Part shown: positions 35,252-46,066 of the stretch, piece after piece
Numbering within the stretch: the stretch's first letter is position 1
Layout of the letters: each line of letters starts with the position of its first letter
DNA from: Vibrio ishigakensis
Lineage (GTDB): Bacteria > Pseudomonadota > Gammaproteobacteria > Enterobacterales > Vibrionaceae
Direction: 5' to 3'
Length of the DNA: 64,000 nt
NCBI RefSeq assembly: GCF_024347675.1
Contig: NZ_AP024882.1
Span: 1,364,001 to 1,428,000 of the forward strand
Translations under genes and position numbers: made by a program
Notes under the pieces: model-generated
What the model was told of the DNA's origin: nothing
Database searches by the model: none
Seen by the model: the letters and a program-made list of their open reading frames with translations, nothing else

Positions 35252-36265
35252 TCCCTGTGCGTGTGGGTCAAACGCATCACGCACCGCTTCACCGATAAAT
35301 ACAAGTAAGCTAAGCATCACGGACAACACTACGAACGCCGAGAAACCAAGCCAAGGTGCTTGCAGGTTCGCCTTACCCTGGGCCAAAAGCTCGCCCAATG
35401 ATGGAGAGCCACTTGGCAAACCAAAACCAAGGAAGTCCAAAGAGGTCAGTGTGGTCACCGAGCCCGATAGAATAAACGGCAGCATGGTCAAGGTTGCAAC
35501 CATGGCGTTAGGTAACATATGTCTGCCAATGATACGACTGTCACTCACCCCAAGCGCGTGGGCAGCTTTTACATAATCAAAGTTACGGCAGCGCAAGAAT
35601 TCAGCGCGCACCACACCAACCAATCCCATCCAGCTAAATAGCACCATGATGCCAAGAAGCCACCAGAAATTGGGTTCGACAAAACTGGATAAAATGATCA
35701 GAAGGAACAGGGTAGGCATGCCGGACCACACCTCGATAAAGCGCTGACCAATAAGGTCTAATTTGCCACCATAGTAGCCTTGGGTTGCACCCACGATAAC
35801 GCCAATGATGCTACTAATAATGGTAAGCACAAAGCCAAACAGTACTGATATTCGAAAGCCATAGATGATTCGACCAAGAACGTCTCGGCCTCTGTCATCC
35901 GTACCTAGCCAGTTTGTGTTGTCTGGAGCCGAAGGCGCAGGGCCCGGCAGGTTGTAGTTGATGGTGTCATAGCTAAAGCGAATTACTGGCCAAATCATGT
36001 AGCCCTTTTCTTCGATAAGCTCCTGAACATAAGGGTCGGTGTAGTCTGCCTCTGCCGCAAACTCGCCACCAAACTCCATTTCAGAATATTGCTTAGCAAC
36101 AGGAAAGTACCAATCACCATCAAAGTTGACAAATAGTGGCTTGTCGTTTGCGACTAGCTCGGCAAATAAGCTGATGATAAAGAGCACTAAGAAGATCCAC
36201 AGTGACCAAAAACCGCGTCGGTTTGCTTTAAAGCGCTGAATGCGCATCTGCATCATTGGGGTCAT
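35249..36265 (-). CDS. yejE: Peptide ABC transporter permease YejE
   Basis: A 338-residue permease with an N-terminal membrane helix, a long periplasmic loop (about 50-120) and five further helices. The cytoplasmic coupling motif region is RCRNFDYVKAAHALGVSDSRIIGRHMLPN. The sequence LGTDDRGRDVLGRIIYG is typical of DppC/OppC-type permeases, and the long loop is typical of YejE. The start overlaps the stop of yejB by one base. Confidence 0.94.
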   Translation of the reverse strand: MTPMMQMRIQRFKANRRGFWSLWIFLVLFIISLFAELVANDKPLFVNFDGDWYFPVAKQYSEMEFGGEFAAEADYTDPYVQELIEEKGYMIWPVIRFSYDTINYNLPGPAPSAPDNTNWLGTDDRGRDVLGRIIYGFRISVLFGFVLTIISSIIGVIVGATQGYYGGKLDLIGQRFIEVWSGMPTLFLLIILSSFVEPNFWWLLGIMVLFSWMGLVGVVRAEFLRCRNFDYVKAAHALGVSDSRIIGRHMLPNAMVATLTMLPFILSGSVTTLTSLDFLGFGLPSGSPSLGELLAQGKANLQAPWLGFSAFVVLSVMLSLLVFIGEAVRDAFDPHAQG

Positions 36266-37356
36266 TATCGTGCCTCGAAGTCAATGCGTGGATCGATCCA
36301 CGAGTAGGTGAGATCTGAGATGATGCTTAGGATGAGTCCAAGAAGCGTCATGATATAAAGAGAGCTAAACACGACAGGGTAATCTCGCTGTATGGTTGAC
36401 TCAAAGCCAAGCAAACCTATGCCTTCTAGCGAGAACATCACCTCAATCAACATAGAACCAGTAAAGAATATAGAGATAAAGGCGCTTGGGAATCCGGCAA
36501 TGATGATCAGCATGGCATTGCGGAACACGTGTTTATACAAGATGGAACGATCGTCTAAACCCTTCGCCCTTGCGGTAACCACATACTGCTTATTGATCTC
36601 ATCGAGGAATGAGTTTTTAGTCAGCATGGTTAGGGTGGCGAATCCGCCGATCACCATGGCGCAGGTTGGTAGGGCGAGATGCCAGAAATAGTCACCGATT
36701 TTTTGATACCAGGTCAGTTCATCGAAGTTGCCGGAGACCAAACCGCGCAGAGGGAACCAGTCGAAATAGTTGCCACTGGCAAACAGTATGATAAGCACGA
36801 TAGCAAACAGGAAGCCGGGAATGGCATATCCCACTATCACCAGAGCACTACTCCAGATATCAAACCTCGACCCATGATGTATCGCCTTTACAATGCCAAG
36901 GGGGATGGATATCAGATAAATGATGAGCGTACTCCATAACCCTAGGGAGATAGAGACAGGAAGTCTTTCTACTATGAGGTCGATTACATTGCCATCTTTA
37001 AACAGGCTCTCACCAAAATTAAAGGTGATGTAGTTGCCAAGCATTTCGAAGTATCGAACGTGCATAGGCTTATCGAAACCAAACTGCTTTTTGATCTCTT
37101 CGATGACTTCAGGGTCCATACCACGAGAGCCGCGATAGCCAGTGCTAGATGGCTCGCTATCACCGCCGCCAAGTTCTACTTCCTGACCACCACCGGTGAA
37201 GCGTTCCATCACGCCTGAATCCAGCCCCTGCATCTGAGCGATGGCTTGTTCAACCGGACCGCCAGGGGCAATCTGGATGACAAAGAAGTTGATGGTAATG
37301 ATGGCCCACAGGGTAGGAATAACTAGTAGCAGGCGTCGAATAATATAGGCTGACAT
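36265..37356 (-). CDS. yejB: Peptide ABC transporter permease YejB
   Basis: A 363-residue permease of the DppB/OppB class with six predicted helices. The coupling motif region is [24 protein letters not shown] Gly/Ser-rich linker ([18 protein letters not shown]) at about residues 54-71 is longer than in the generic family but matches YejB. It pairs with YejE and lies 65 bp downstream of yejA. A run of conserved start [17 protein letters not shown] confirms the start codon. Confidence 0.94.
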   Translation of the reverse strand: MSAYIIRRLLLVIPTLWAIITINFFVIQIAPGGPVEQAIAQMQGLDSGVMERFTGGGQEVELGGGDSEPSSTGYRGSRGMDPEVIEEIKKQFGFDKPMHVRYFEMLGNYITFNFGESLFKDGNVIDLIVERLPVSISLGLWSTLIIYLISIPLGIVKAIHHGSRFDIWSSALVIVGYAIPGFLFAIVLIILFASGNYFDWFPLRGLVSGNFDELTWYQKIGDYFWHLALPTCAMVIGGFATLTMLTKNSFLDEINKQYVVTARAKGLDDRSILYKHVFRNAMLIIIAGFPSAFISIFFTGSMLIEVMFSLEGIGLLGFESTIQRDYPVVFSSLYIMTLLGLILSIISDLTYSWIDPRIDFEAR

Positions 37357-37421
37357 AGGCTCTAAAATGCTTCTCTCAAGAGTGTCAGCCCCGCAACGGC
37401 GGGGCAGTTATCAGTATGTAA

Positions 37422-39224
37422 TTAGCGACGTTTCGCAGGTAGCTTTTTCGCTTTCTCTGTGTCGATCCACCAAGTATCGACGCCTAGGTCAAACTCAGGG
37501 CGAGTCTCTGGTCTAGCGAATTTATCCCAAGTCGCCACGCGGAACATGCTGCTGTGCCATGCAGGAATTGCGAAGAAGTTCCATGTCAGTACCCGGTCAA
37601 ACGCAGGCCCTAATGCCTTGAGGAGCTCTGGGTCTTGCTGATGCTCATCGATCTGCTCGGTTAGATAATCGATAGCTTTGTCGCGCACACCCGCTTGGTT
37701 GTAGGTGCTGTCGATATAGTTGCTGTTCCAAACGATCTTAAGGTTCGGACTAGGGTAAGCATTGGCTGAATAAGAGCGGAACACCATATCGTAGTCACGT
37801 TCGTGCCAGCGTTTAAGATACTGGGTCGTATCTACGGTGCGGATCTTCATATCGATTCCCATGCGGCTCAGATTTTTCTTTAGTGGCTCGGCGATACGTT
37901 CTGTGGTCGGGCTGAATACCAAAAGCTCAAACTCAAATGGTTTGCCGTCCTTAGTAAGCTTACCGTTTTGGGTTTCCCAACCTGCTTCTTTAAGAATGCC
38001 AAGGGCGGTACGCATTTGTGAGCGGATACGACCTGAACCATCTGACTTTGGTGGCTGATAGGCTTCACCAAATGCTCGCTCTGGAATCTGGCCTTTTAAT
38101 GGCTCCAGTATCTTAAGCTCCGCCTCGCTTGGCATGCCTTTGGCTTGATATTCTGTGTTCTGGAAGTAACTGCTGGTGCGTTGATACTGCTGGTAGAACA
38201 TGTTGCGGTTCATCCATTCGAAATCCAACGCGTAGGTGAGTGCTTCACGTACCCTAATGTCTTTAAAAATCTCACTTTCAGTATTGAAGATGAAGCCCTG
38301 CATGCTTTGCGGGATCTCATGAGGGATCTCTTCTTTCAGGATATAGCCTTTATCAAAGTTGGTGCCGGTGTAGGCGGTTGCCCAGAACTTGGCCGTGCCT
38401 TCTTCGCGAAGGTCATATTCGCCTGCCTTGAACGCCTCGAGCATAACCGTATCGTCGCGATAGTAATCATAGGTGATGGTATCGAAGTTATTACGGCCTA
38501 TGTTTACTGGCAGGTTTTCCGCCCAGTAATCTTTGTTGCGGGTATAGGTGATGCTTTGTCCCGCCTTAAAGGAAGAAATTTGATACGCACCGCTACCCAC
38601 AGGTGGTTGTGATAAGGGTTGGCTTAGGTCTTTGTCTTTCCAGAAATGCTCGGGAAGGACTGCCATACCTTGAACTAATGCAAACAGCACGTCTTTGTCA
38701 GGCTTAGCCATATCGATACGTACGGTTTTATCATTCAGGGCTTTCACCGACTTGATGTCTTTGAAGTAGGTGCGGTACTGAGGCACGCCTTGGTCGAGGA
38801 ATTTCTGGAAGGTGAACTCTACATCTTTTGCAGTAATGGCCACGCCGTCTGAGAATTTGGCCTTTGGATTGATGTCCACTTCCATCCAAGAATAGTCGTC
38901 AGGATAGCGAACCTTTTCTGCGATAAGGGCATAAGAGGTGTTCATCTCATCACTAGGAGAGAACATCAGCGTATCGTAGATTTCACCTGTACGAGCACCT
39001 GGTTTGCCGCGAGAACCATAACGGTTGAAGCTATCAAAGGTACCGATAGCGCCATAGGTCACGCTACCGCCTTTAGGGGCGTTAGGGTTTACATAGTCCA
39101 GATGTTCAAAGCCATTGGGGTGTTTGGCCTCACCAAAGCCGACAAGGTAGGTGGCTTCGGTTACCTCGGCGCACGCCCATGATGAGAAGATCATAGCGGA
39201 CGCCAGCAAAGTCCTTTTTAGCAT
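37422..39224 (-). CDS. yejA: Peptide-binding protein YejA
   Basis: A 600-residue periplasmic solute-binding protein (SBP_bac_5 class). Signal peptide ends SSWACA. Family features are LNPNAPKGGSVTYG-type N-terminus (YVNPNAPKGG), PDDYSWMEVDINPKAKFSDG, and DVEFTFQKF. It delivers oligopeptides to YejBE-YejF. ATG 39224 is chosen because GGAGAG lies just upstream; an ATG four codons earlier has no spacing for a site. First gene of the operon. Confidence 0.94.
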   Translation of the reverse strand: MLKRTLLASAMIFSSWACAEVTEATYLVGFGEAKHPNGFEHLDYVNPNAPKGGSVTYGAIGTFDSFNRYGSRGKPGARTGEIYDTLMFSPSDEMNTSYALIAEKVRYPDDYSWMEVDINPKAKFSDGVAITAKDVEFTFQKFLDQGVPQYRTYFKDIKSVKALNDKTVRIDMAKPDKDVLFALVQGMAVLPEHFWKDKDLSQPLSQPPVGSGAYQISSFKAGQSITYTRNKDYWAENLPVNIGRNNFDTITYDYYRDDTVMLEAFKAGEYDLREEGTAKFWATAYTGTNFDKGYILKEEIPHEIPQSMQGFIFNTESEIFKDIRVREALTYALDFEWMNRNMFYQQYQRTSSYFQNTEYQAKGMPSEAELKILEPLKGQIPERAFGEAYQPPKSDGSGRIRSQMRTALGILKEAGWETQNGKLTKDGKPFEFELLVFSPTTERIAEPLKKNLSRMGIDMKIRTVDTTQYLKRWHERDYDMVFRSYSANAYPSPNLKIVWNSNYIDSTYNQAGVRDKAIDYLTEQIDEHQQDPELLKALGPAFDRVLTWNFFAIPAWHSSMFRVATWDKFARPETRPEFDLGVDTWWIDTEKAKKLPAKRR

Positions 39225-39501
39225 TTTACTCTCCATTCCCTAAAACAGCTTGTACTCTGTCTATCAAAGTCGTTGATCAAATTACGTGGAATTAAATCCC
39301 ATCTTATCGAATTTGTGTGTAACTGTTTGAGTATAGACAAATTTTTGTGTGCTGAGTTTCGAGTTTTTTTCGAGAAGAGTAAGCAAATGTCTTGATTGAT
39401 GAATTTATAAACAGAACGGTTATCTGTCGCATGGGTTGCGTTAAATAGAGATCTTTTTTACTTATTGTTATAAAGTAAATGCACCTTTAAGGGAGGAGCG
39501 A

Positions 39502-39906
39502 ATGAGACAAGCAAATTCTATCTCTAAAATCCTACAGGGCGAGCTACTGACTGAGTTTAAAACGGTGAGTGCCATGATAGAGATCTACTGCCGACATCAT
39601 CACGGAATGATCAAGGGTCTGTGCCCTGAGTGCTGTGAACTGAAAGAGTATGCTGAGACTAAACTAGACAGATGTGTGTTTGGTCAGGAGAAGCCTACCT
39701 GTAATACCTGCCCGGTACACTGCTATAAACCTGAGCCAAAAGAGCAGATGCGAGCGGTAATGCGATTTAGCGGACCTAGAATGCTGCTTAAGCATCCTTT
39801 ATTAGCTATTCGGCACCTGCGCCACGAAAAGCGACAGGTACCTGAATTGCCTAAGCAGAACGTCTCAAATCGTTATCTGAGACGCCAAAAAACGACTATT
39901 AACTAG
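39502..39906 (+). CDS. ygbA: YgbA-type nitrous oxide-stimulated promoter family protein
   Basis: A 134-residue protein with eight Cys in the conserved arrangement [27 protein letters not shown], followed by [21 protein letters not shown]. This matches YgbA, a small protein induced by nitrosative stress in enterobacteria under NsrR. The Cys groups probably bind metal or an iron-sulfur cluster. A strong GGGAGGAG site precedes the ATG. A palindromic TAAAG-N9-CTTTA sits just upstream (39471-39489). Its last eight bases overlap the end of the convergent helicase gene. Confidence 0.88.
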   Translation: MRQANSISKILQGELLTEFKTVSAMIEIYCRHHHGMIKGLCPECCELKEYAETKLDRCVFGQEKPTCNTCPVHCYKPEPKEQMRAVMRFSGPRMLLKHPLLAIRHLRHEKRQVPELPKQNVSNRYLRRQKTTIN

Positions 39907-41293
39907 CCTTTGCTGAACCGGCACGTTGCGGGCGGCGCTTAGGCTTAGAGCTAGGTTTGTTGCTGCTCGGTTTCTTACTGTTGTTGCTTTGACCACCGCC
40001 TGGTTTAGTAGAATGGCGTTTGTTCTTATTTGCAGGTTTATGCCCTGACGCATTTTCACCGGAACGCTGGCCATCTTTATGACCCACCTTAGGCTTCTTA
40101 GGTTTTTTCGGCTTCTTAGGTTTGATAGGTCGGGTATCCAGTTTTGATTCCGGCACTGGATTTACTGGTTTATGGCCTTCCATTTCGTGTCTATCAAGAA
40201 CCTTACCAATCAAGCGCTCGATAGCAAACAGCTCTTTTGCCTCATCTGAGCACACAAGAGAGTAGGCTTTACCCGTTTCTCCCGCGCGACCTGTACGACC
40301 AATGCGGTGTACATAGTCTTCTGAGACATGTGGCAGGTCGAAGTTAACCACTTGCGGTAATTGAGGTATGTCTAGACCACGGGCAGCAATATCGGTTGCC
40401 ACTAGCACGCGAATCTTACCGCTTTTGAACTCTTCCAACGCCTTAGTACGAGCACCTTGGCTTTTATTACCGTGGATTGGCAAAGCTGTGATCTTTTGTC
40501 CTTCCAAAAAGCGAGCCAGTCGGTTTGCGCCATGCTTAGTCTTACTAAACACCAACACCTGCTGCCAATCCCCTTGGGTGATTAGCTTGGCTAGGATCGC
40601 AGACTTTTGCTTCTTGTCAGAAACATAGATGCTTTGCTCAACAAGCTTAGTGGTTGAGTTTGGCGGGTTTACCGAGATCTCAACAGGGTTGTTTACCAAG
40701 TCTCTTGCCAACTCGCGAATTTCAGGAGAGAAGGTGGCAGAGAAAAGCAGGTTTTGTCTCTCTTCAGGCAGTAGCGCTAAAACTTTCTTGATGTCACGAA
40801 TGAAGCCCATGTCCAACATACGGTCGGCTTCATCAAGAACCAATACTTCAAGTTGGTCAAACTTAACTGCGTTTTGGTTGTATAGATCAAGAAGACGACC
40901 AGGTGTTGCCACCAATACATCGCAGCCACGGCGCAATTTCATCATTTGAGGATTGATCTTTACGCCACCGAATACCACGTTGGAAGTGGTTTGTAGGTGG
41001 ATACCGTATTTCTCAACGCTGTCGTGAACCTGAGCCGCAAGCTCGCGCGTTGGAGTTAATACCAGCGCTCGTACGTGATTGCTCTTTGGTCTTGGACCCG
41101 TACTTAACCTTTCTAGTAGTGGCAGAGTGAAACCTGCCGTTTTGCCTGTGCCGGTTTGTGCCGCCGCCATAACGTCTTTACCGTCGATAATCGCAGGGAT
41201 GGCTTTCTCCTGAATTGGAGAGGCTTTGGTATAACCTAAGTCTTCAATTGCTCGAAGAATAGGGAGGGAAAGGCCAAGGGAGTCAAAGCTCAT
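39899..41293 (-). CDS. rhlE: DEAD-box RNA helicase, RhlE type
   Basis: A 464-residue helicase with all core motifs: Q motif ([14 protein letters not shown]), Walker [26 protein letters not shown] in [15 protein letters not shown] in FSATFS, ARGLDIP and [10 protein letters not shown]. The tail of about 80 residues is strongly basic with repeated KPKKPKKPK and Ser/Asn/Lys-rich sequence, probably for RNA binding. It likely acts in ribosome assembly or RNA decay. ATG 41293 gives the family start MSFDSLGLS; the frame continues to 41422, but that extension is not family-like. Confidence 0.92.
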   Translation of the reverse strand: MSFDSLGLSLPILRAIEDLGYTKASPIQEKAIPAIIDGKDVMAAAQTGTGKTAGFTLPLLERLSTGPRPKSNHVRALVLTPTRELAAQVHDSVEKYGIHLQTTSNVVFGGVKINPQMMKLRRGCDVLVATPGRLLDLYNQNAVKFDQLEVLVLDEADRMLDMGFIRDIKKVLALLPEERQNLLFSATFSPEIRELARDLVNNPVEISVNPPNSTTKLVEQSIYVSDKKQKSAILAKLITQGDWQQVLVFSKTKHGANRLARFLEGQKITALPIHGNKSQGARTKALEEFKSGKIRVLVATDIAARGLDIPQLPQVVNFDLPHVSEDYVHRIGRTGRAGETGKAYSLVCSDEAKELFAIERLIGKVLDRHEMEGHKPVNPVPESKLDTRPIKPKKPKKPKKPKVGHKDGQRSGENASGHKPANKNKRHSTKPGGGQSNNSKKPSSNKPSSKPKRRPQRAGSAKAS

Positions 41294-41441
41294 AGATGTT
41301 CTACTTTTTAGTGGAGGGTTACTAGAGCCTAGTCGAAGTGTTTCAATTAAGCGTGCTAGCGAATAAGGGGCGACATTTTGCTTCCTTTCACCGCAGACAT
41401 CAATAAGAATGTGATCAGACAACCATAATGCTAAGCCTCGA

Positions 41442-42347
41442 ATGCTACCTCTTATCTATCATCCTATCTATTCTGAGCTTCCTTTGCCCAAGGGACATCG
41501 TTATCCGATCATGAAATATCGCCTTCTATTTGAGGCAATAAAAAGTGATTTGGACTCGACAAAAGTAGAGTTTGTAGAGCCTGCAGCCCTAACCTTGGAT
41601 GATATAAAGAAAAGCCACAGCAGTGACTATGTAGAGGCGTTGGCTAGCGGGCAACTACCTGCACCAAAGATGCGTCGTATTGGCTTTCCTTGGAGTGAGT
41701 CATTAATCGAGCGAACCCTTACTTCTACGGGTGGGACGGTAGAGACGGCATTGCAAGCAATAGACAAAGGCGTTGCCATACACCTTAGTGGTGGTTATCA
41801 CCATGCTCATCATGATTTTGGTAGCGGCTTTTGTCTATTTAACGACCTTGCGATTGCTGCGCATAAGGCGCTAGAGCATGCTGATGTGGATAAGGTGCTG
41901 ATCATTGATAGCGATGTGCATCAAGGCGATGGCACGGCCACCATTTGCTCTGGTAATCCCGATATCATTACTCTTTCTTTCCATTGCGATAAGAATTTTC
42001 CGGCGAGAAAACCCAGCTCTGATTTGGATATAGAGTTTGCCCGTGAGACTCAAGATGAAGAATTTATGCAATCCTTCACTTCTGTGGTTGAACTGGCTAT
42101 CTCATTGCATCAGCCAGATATGATTATCTATGATGCGGGGGTCGATATCCATGTCGATGATGAGCTTGGTTATTTGAATATCTCGACGCAGGGGATCTAT
42201 CAACGAGATTGTTTTATGTTCTCGTTAGCCAAGCGTAAACAGATCCCCATTGCTGCGGTTGTGGGAGGTGGGTACCGTTCTAATCACAGCGATTTGGTTC
42301 CCATCCATATGCAGCTGATACGTGCTGCTATCGATACTTGGGAATAG
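41442..42347 (+). CDS. Histone deacetylase-family (AcuC-like) hydrolase
   Basis: A 301-residue protein of the class II histone deacetylase/acetylpolyamine amidohydrolase family. Active-site pieces are [19 protein letters not shown] (two catalytic His), [11 protein letters not shown] (zinc-binding Asp and His) and [11 protein letters not shown] (third zinc ligand). Bacterial members deacetylate small molecules or proteins; the substrate is unknown. It is divergent from rhlE (148 bp), and its end overlaps the convergent PAP2 gene by 20 bases. Confidence 0.9.
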   Translation: MLPLIYHPIYSELPLPKGHRYPIMKYRLLFEAIKSDLDSTKVEFVEPAALTLDDIKKSHSSDYVEALASGQLPAPKMRRIGFPWSESLIERTLTSTGGTVETALQAIDKGVAIHLSGGYHHAHHDFGSGFCLFNDLAIAAHKALEHADVDKVLIIDSDVHQGDGTATICSGNPDIITLSFHCDKNFPARKPSSDLDIEFARETQDEEFMQSFTSVVELAISLHQPDMIIYDAGVDIHVDDELGYLNISTQGIYQRDCFMFSLAKRKQIPIAAVVGGGYRSNHSDLVPIHMQLIRAAIDTWE

Positions 42348-43068
42348 GTATTAGTAGATAGAGAAGAGCTACAAATGCCATGGAACCAAACAGATCCTCT
42401 GGTCTATGCATGCCAAGCCAGAGCCTGCTATAGGCAACTCCTAAAGCCCAAACAAGCAAAATTCCAGTTACCGCGTAACGTTTTTGGCTAAGCGCCAGTC
42501 CACCAAAGAAGACCAAGCAAGCGGCTACAAACACAGTGTGGCCGGATGGGAAGGAGTAGTCGGTTTCGTGTAACCAGTGTCCAATTCGATAGTGAGAGAC
42601 GTACTCAGCCGCCGTTTGTACTAGCGTGTCTTGGGTAGACTCGGCATAGCTATAAAATTGCTGTGGTGTATCGATAAGCTTTAGTTGCACTAACGCTTCT
42701 GTGTATGGACGAGGGCTTTGAGTAAGGTGTTTCAGGCCAGTTTTACCGGCAAAGCAAAGGACCAACAATACACCAAAGCCAATACCTACCTTGATGAACT
42801 GTTTTTTGTCCGTTGAAGCGAGTAGCAATCCCAACATCAAAATAGCGAGTGTAATCAAAAAGCCCTGGCTGCCGGCGGAATAGGTAAGGTAGGTGAGTAG
42901 ACTACCCGTGAAGTCCGAAGGCGTTGATAACAGGTCAAATGGACCTGAGATTAGTGAGATCAGGCTAATGCCCAGAGCCATGATGGCGAGAATGATAAAA
43001 CCGTGGCGTTTGGTGTTGAGATAAGAGATAAGATTGGACACTAAGATTTCCGAGAAGGCAAAACCCAC
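42328..43068 (-). CDS. PAP2-family phosphatase, PgpB-like
   Basis: A 246-residue membrane protein with about six hydrophobic segments and the three acid-phosphatase motifs: KTGLKHLTQSPRPY, SFPSGHTVF and SRLWLGMHRPEDL. The arrangement and C-terminal half resemble PgpB, which dephosphorylates phosphatidylglycerophosphate and undecaprenyl pyrophosphate on the periplasmic side. GTG 43068 is the longest start; GTG 43041 is an alternative. Neither has a clear ribosome-binding site. Confidence 0.86.
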   Translation of the reverse strand: MGFAFSEILVSNLISYLNTKRHGFIILAIMALGISLISLISGPFDLLSTPSDFTGSLLTYLTYSAGSQGFLITLAILMLGLLLASTDKKQFIKVGIGFGVLLVLCFAGKTGLKHLTQSPRPYTEALVQLKLIDTPQQFYSYAESTQDTLVQTAAEYVSHYRIGHWLHETDYSFPSGHTVFVAACLVFFGGLALSQKRYAVTGILLVWALGVAYSRLWLGMHRPEDLFGSMAFVALLYLLIPIPKYR

Positions 43069-43118
43069 AGTCTAGCGAAAGCGAGAATGCAGGTCATGCC
43101 TCAATCTTATTTTTCCAT

Positions 43119-44501
43119 TTATGCAGGGCTCAAGGTTAGGTTCTTCACCCAGATACGTTTTTGGAAACGCTTAAAGCACAGGCCAAACTTCACAATCTCT
43201 TCGGTCAGCATTAGCGCATACACATATTCAAACGGCAGATTGAAGATGTAAGCGCCGATCGCCAAACATGGAATACCCACCATCCACATGGCGATAAAGT
43301 CCATGCGCAGGCAGAAGCTGTTTTCACCGCCAGCACGAAGGATTCCCACGATGATCACCATGTTGAGCATTCGAATGCCAAGAAGCACGGTGAACACAGA
43401 CATAGCTGGTGCTGCTAATTCATAAAGCTCAGGCGAGGTCAGATTGAGACCGCCAAGTATGCTTTCCTTGAATATATACACGGCTATCGCAAGTACGATT
43501 GAACATCCAAATATCGCCTTAATAAACCAGTTTGCCATGGATTCAGCTTGTGCGAACTCGTCATTGCCTAAAGATTGACCGATCATGACCGAGCATGCGA
43601 CAGCGATACCAAAGAAGGCAGAATAGCAAAGCCCTTCGAATGGTCCCATCATGCTGAAAACGGCAAGTTCGGTTGTACCCATATGACCAAAAATCACCTG
43701 ATAAGTCAGAGTACCAAATGCCCACAAAATAGTGTTGGCGGTAGATGGGATCGCTAGCTTTTTAAACGAGCGTGCCAGTCTGCTTGGATCGGGTAATAGG
43801 CTTGCTCGGATAGTCCAGTGGTTCATCTTGTAAAGTACATAGCCTATGGCTACCACTTGGAATACACGAGCGATGGTGGTTGCAAGTGCGGCGCCAGCCA
43901 CTCCCATAGCCTCAACGCCAAGTCCACCTTTGATCAACCAGAAGTTTAGGCCGATATTAAGGAACACAGTCAAACTGCCGAGAATCAGCGGTAGCATGGC
44001 GTTACCGGAACTACGCAGGCTAGATTCAGCAACAATAATCCAGTGCGTCAGCGTGAGCACAGGGATGCTATACCAAAGATACGTAGAACCAAGACGAATT
44101 ACTTCAGCATCTGAGGTTTGTAGCAGCATGATGATCTCAGAGCCCAGGGTTATCGCTAGGGTTAACGGTATCATCAGCCAAGTGCCGTATTTCATCGCAA
44201 GCTTGGTAACGGTTTTGGCTGAGTCAGCATCACGTCGTCCCCAATACTGCGCAACCAAAATACCGTTGGCACTGGCGATACCTGCTGAGATCATGATGAT
44301 CACAAAGTGCCATTTAGTTGCGATACCCACAGATGCGGTCGCTTCTTTACCAAAATCACTCACCATGAGCACGTCGGCCAACTGCAAAAGAGCAACTAGC
44401 GCACTTTGAATGGCAACAGGCAGGGCAAGACGGGTAACTTTATTGAAAAAGCCGTCAGGGATTATATTTGTCTTAGATTCATTTATATTTTGACTCGTCA
44501 T
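43119..44501 (-). CDS. MATE-family multidrug exporter
   Basis: A 460-residue protein with twelve predicted helices of the MATE family (LALPVAIQSALVALLQLADVLMVSDFGK; SSLRSSGNAMLPLILGSL). It would export cationic drugs or metabolites using sodium or proton gradients. GGAGGTAGGT directly before ATG 44501 sets the start; an ATG four codons upstream is part of that site. It is divergent from an AraC-type regulator gene (64 bp), which may control it. Substrate unknown. Confidence 0.9.
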   Translation of the reverse strand: MTSQNINESKTNIIPDGFFNKVTRLALPVAIQSALVALLQLADVLMVSDFGKEATASVGIATKWHFVIIMISAGIASANGILVAQYWGRRDADSAKTVTKLAMKYGTWLMIPLTLAITLGSEIIMLLQTSDAEVIRLGSTYLWYSIPVLTLTHWIIVAESSLRSSGNAMLPLILGSLTVFLNIGLNFWLIKGGLGVEAMGVAGAALATTIARVFQVVAIGYVLYKMNHWTIRASLLPDPSRLARSFKKLAIPSTANTILWAFGTLTYQVIFGHMGTTELAVFSMMGPFEGLCYSAFFGIAVACSVMIGQSLGNDEFAQAESMANWFIKAIFGCSIVLAIAVYIFKESILGGLNLTSPELYELAAPAMSVFTVLLGIRMLNMVIIVGILRAGGENSFCLRMDFIAMWMVGIPCLAIGAYIFNLPFEYVYALMLTEEIVKFGLCFKRFQKRIWVKNLTLSPA

Positions 44502-44565
44502 ACCTACCTCCATAAAAATAAGTGCTTATGAGCGGGTATGTTATTCATCTACTAGGCTATTTGGC

Positions 44566-45453
44566 ATGTTAGAAGTCAGACAAAAGCTGTGCAAATCTGT
44601 CATGCAACAGTTTGCACCTAAAAATGAGTGGTCAGACAAGGTATTTCTGAGTCCGGAATGCAAAGAGCGCTTTCTGACGAACTCTGATATCCCAGAGTTA
44701 TCGGAGAGCTGTTATTTTATGGCTGGATTGGCTGAGCTTGAGAACGGCTACGAGATCGAACGTGAAGGGGTGATGGTGCATACCTTACTGATCACCCTAG
44801 AAGGTCGTGGCATGTTGACCACTGCAAATTACGTGAAAGAGTTGGAGCCCTATTCAATGGCTGTGCTTCCAGCGCATATGCCGCACAGGTTTGAACTGCA
44901 TCCAGAAGACAGCCGCTGGAAAATGGTATGGATCCTTCTAGAAACCGTGCCTAAATGGGACAACCTTATCTCTAACGGCCAAGCGGTACTGCCGTTTCAA
45001 TCTAGCGAACAGATCTGGTCTTTAATGAACCTGCTTCACCTAGAGGTAGACGGACGCCCGAGTTATCGAAGGCTTCTTATTAGTGAGGTAAGTCGAATCT
45101 TGGCCGGCTTCGAGCCTAAGCCTTTTAGCTCATCCATTCGTGTGCAAACCTTGTTTAATGAAATCGAATCACAGCTGCACTTAAATTGGACAGTCGCATA
45201 CATTGCAGAGCGCTGTTTCTTGAGCCAAGAGCAACTTAATCGGGTGTGCAAATCTTTGTATGGTGTCTCTCCAAGAAAGAGACTGATAGAACTTCGCATG
45301 GAAAAAGCGGTGGATCTATTAAAATATGAAGATTGGAGTGTGGGTCTAATAGCTCAGCGTCTTGGCTATCACGACCCTTACAATTTCACTCATAGATTTA
45401 GCAAGCACTTTGGCTGCTCTCCAAGAGAGTATCGAAAGCGCAGTAGGGAATAG
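44566..45453 (+). CDS. AraC-family transcriptional regulator with cupin N-terminus
   Basis: A 295-residue regulator: N-terminal cupin-like domain (about 50-140, with GRGMLTTANYVKELEPYSMAVLPAHMPHRFE), C-terminal AraC DNA-binding domain (YIAERCFLSQEQLNRVCK, then IAQRLGYHDPYNFTHRFSKHFGCSP). The HMPHRFE motif is the usual sugar- or ligand-binding cupin element. It is divergent from the MATE exporter with a 64-bp shared promoter region, so it may regulate that exporter. It is followed one base later by the acpH start. Confidence 0.9.
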   Translation: MLEVRQKLCKSVMQQFAPKNEWSDKVFLSPECKERFLTNSDIPELSESCYFMAGLAELENGYEIEREGVMVHTLLITLEGRGMLTTANYVKELEPYSMAVLPAHMPHRFELHPEDSRWKMVWILLETVPKWDNLISNGQAVLPFQSSEQIWSLMNLLHLEVDGRPSYRRLLISEVSRILAGFEPKPFSSSIRVQTLFNEIESQLHLNWTVAYIAERCFLSQEQLNRVCKSLYGVSPRKRLIELRMEKAVDLLKYEDWSVGLIAQRLGYHDPYNFTHRFSKHFGCSPREYRKRSRE

Positions 45454-45454
45454 T

Positions 45455-46033
45455 ATGAACTTCTTGGCGCATCTGCATATCGCGGATGTCAGTAATACTA
45501 GCTTGGTGGGAAACCTGCTGGGGGACTTTGTAAGAGGTGACCCAACGGGCAAGTACCAAGAGGATTGGGTTGAAGGTATTCGAATCCACCGCTTTGTGGA
45601 TAGCTATACCGATAACCACCCAGACATCAAAGCGATCCTTCCTCTATTTGGACAGCAGCGACGCTTTGCTCCAATCGCGTTGGATGTGCACTGGGACCAT
45701 TGTCTAATCACGCACTGGGATAGATTTCATTCCAAGGGCTTTAAGCAGTTTTGTCGTAGTGTAAGCTCCCACACTCATCCTAAGCATGTCTCTGGTGATC
45801 TTCCTGAGCGCTATTCTAGGGTGGTGTCTTCTATGTGGGATGGAGAGTGGTTCGAGTCCTATCGCGACATGGACAACATCGGCTATGCGCTGATGCGTAT
45901 GTCTAAACGCTCACCAAGAATGGCACCTTTGGCCCTCTGCCATCAACATCTTGTTGAACACTATGACGAGTTGGAACAGGTCTTTTTGCGCTTTTATCCA
46001 GAACTCATCGAAGCTGTGTCTAAAATCAAGTAA
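45455..46033 (+). CDS. acpH: ACP phosphodiesterase AcpH
   Basis: A 192-residue enzyme that removes the 4'-phosphopantetheine group from acyl carrier protein. The family signature MNFLAHLHIAD, then GNLLGDFVRGDPTGKY and HRFVDSYTDNHP with HD-type metal ligands, is clear, and length equals E. coli AcpH (193). ATG 45455 is preceded by AGGGA; its ribosome-binding site lies inside the regulator gene, so the two are probably co-transcribed. A helicase gene follows by 33 bp. Confidence 0.93.
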   Translation: MNFLAHLHIADVSNTSLVGNLLGDFVRGDPTGKYQEDWVEGIRIHRFVDSYTDNHPDIKAILPLFGQQRRFAPIALDVHWDHCLITHWDRFHSKGFKQFCRSVSSHTHPKHVSGDLPERYSRVVSSMWDGEWFESYRDMDNIGYALMRMSKRSPRMAPLALCHQHLVEHYDELEQVFLRFYPELIEAVSKIK

Positions 46034-46066
46034 ACTTGCGCCAATTCTAATGATTACATTCTGATA

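Noticed and set aside
38145..38612. 155-codon plus-strand frame inside yejA
   Set aside because: Antisense shadow of a well-supported binding-protein gene.
43846..44409. 187-codon plus-strand frame inside the MATE gene
   Set aside because: Low-complexity Ala/Ser/Thr translation complementary to membrane helices; no start signal.
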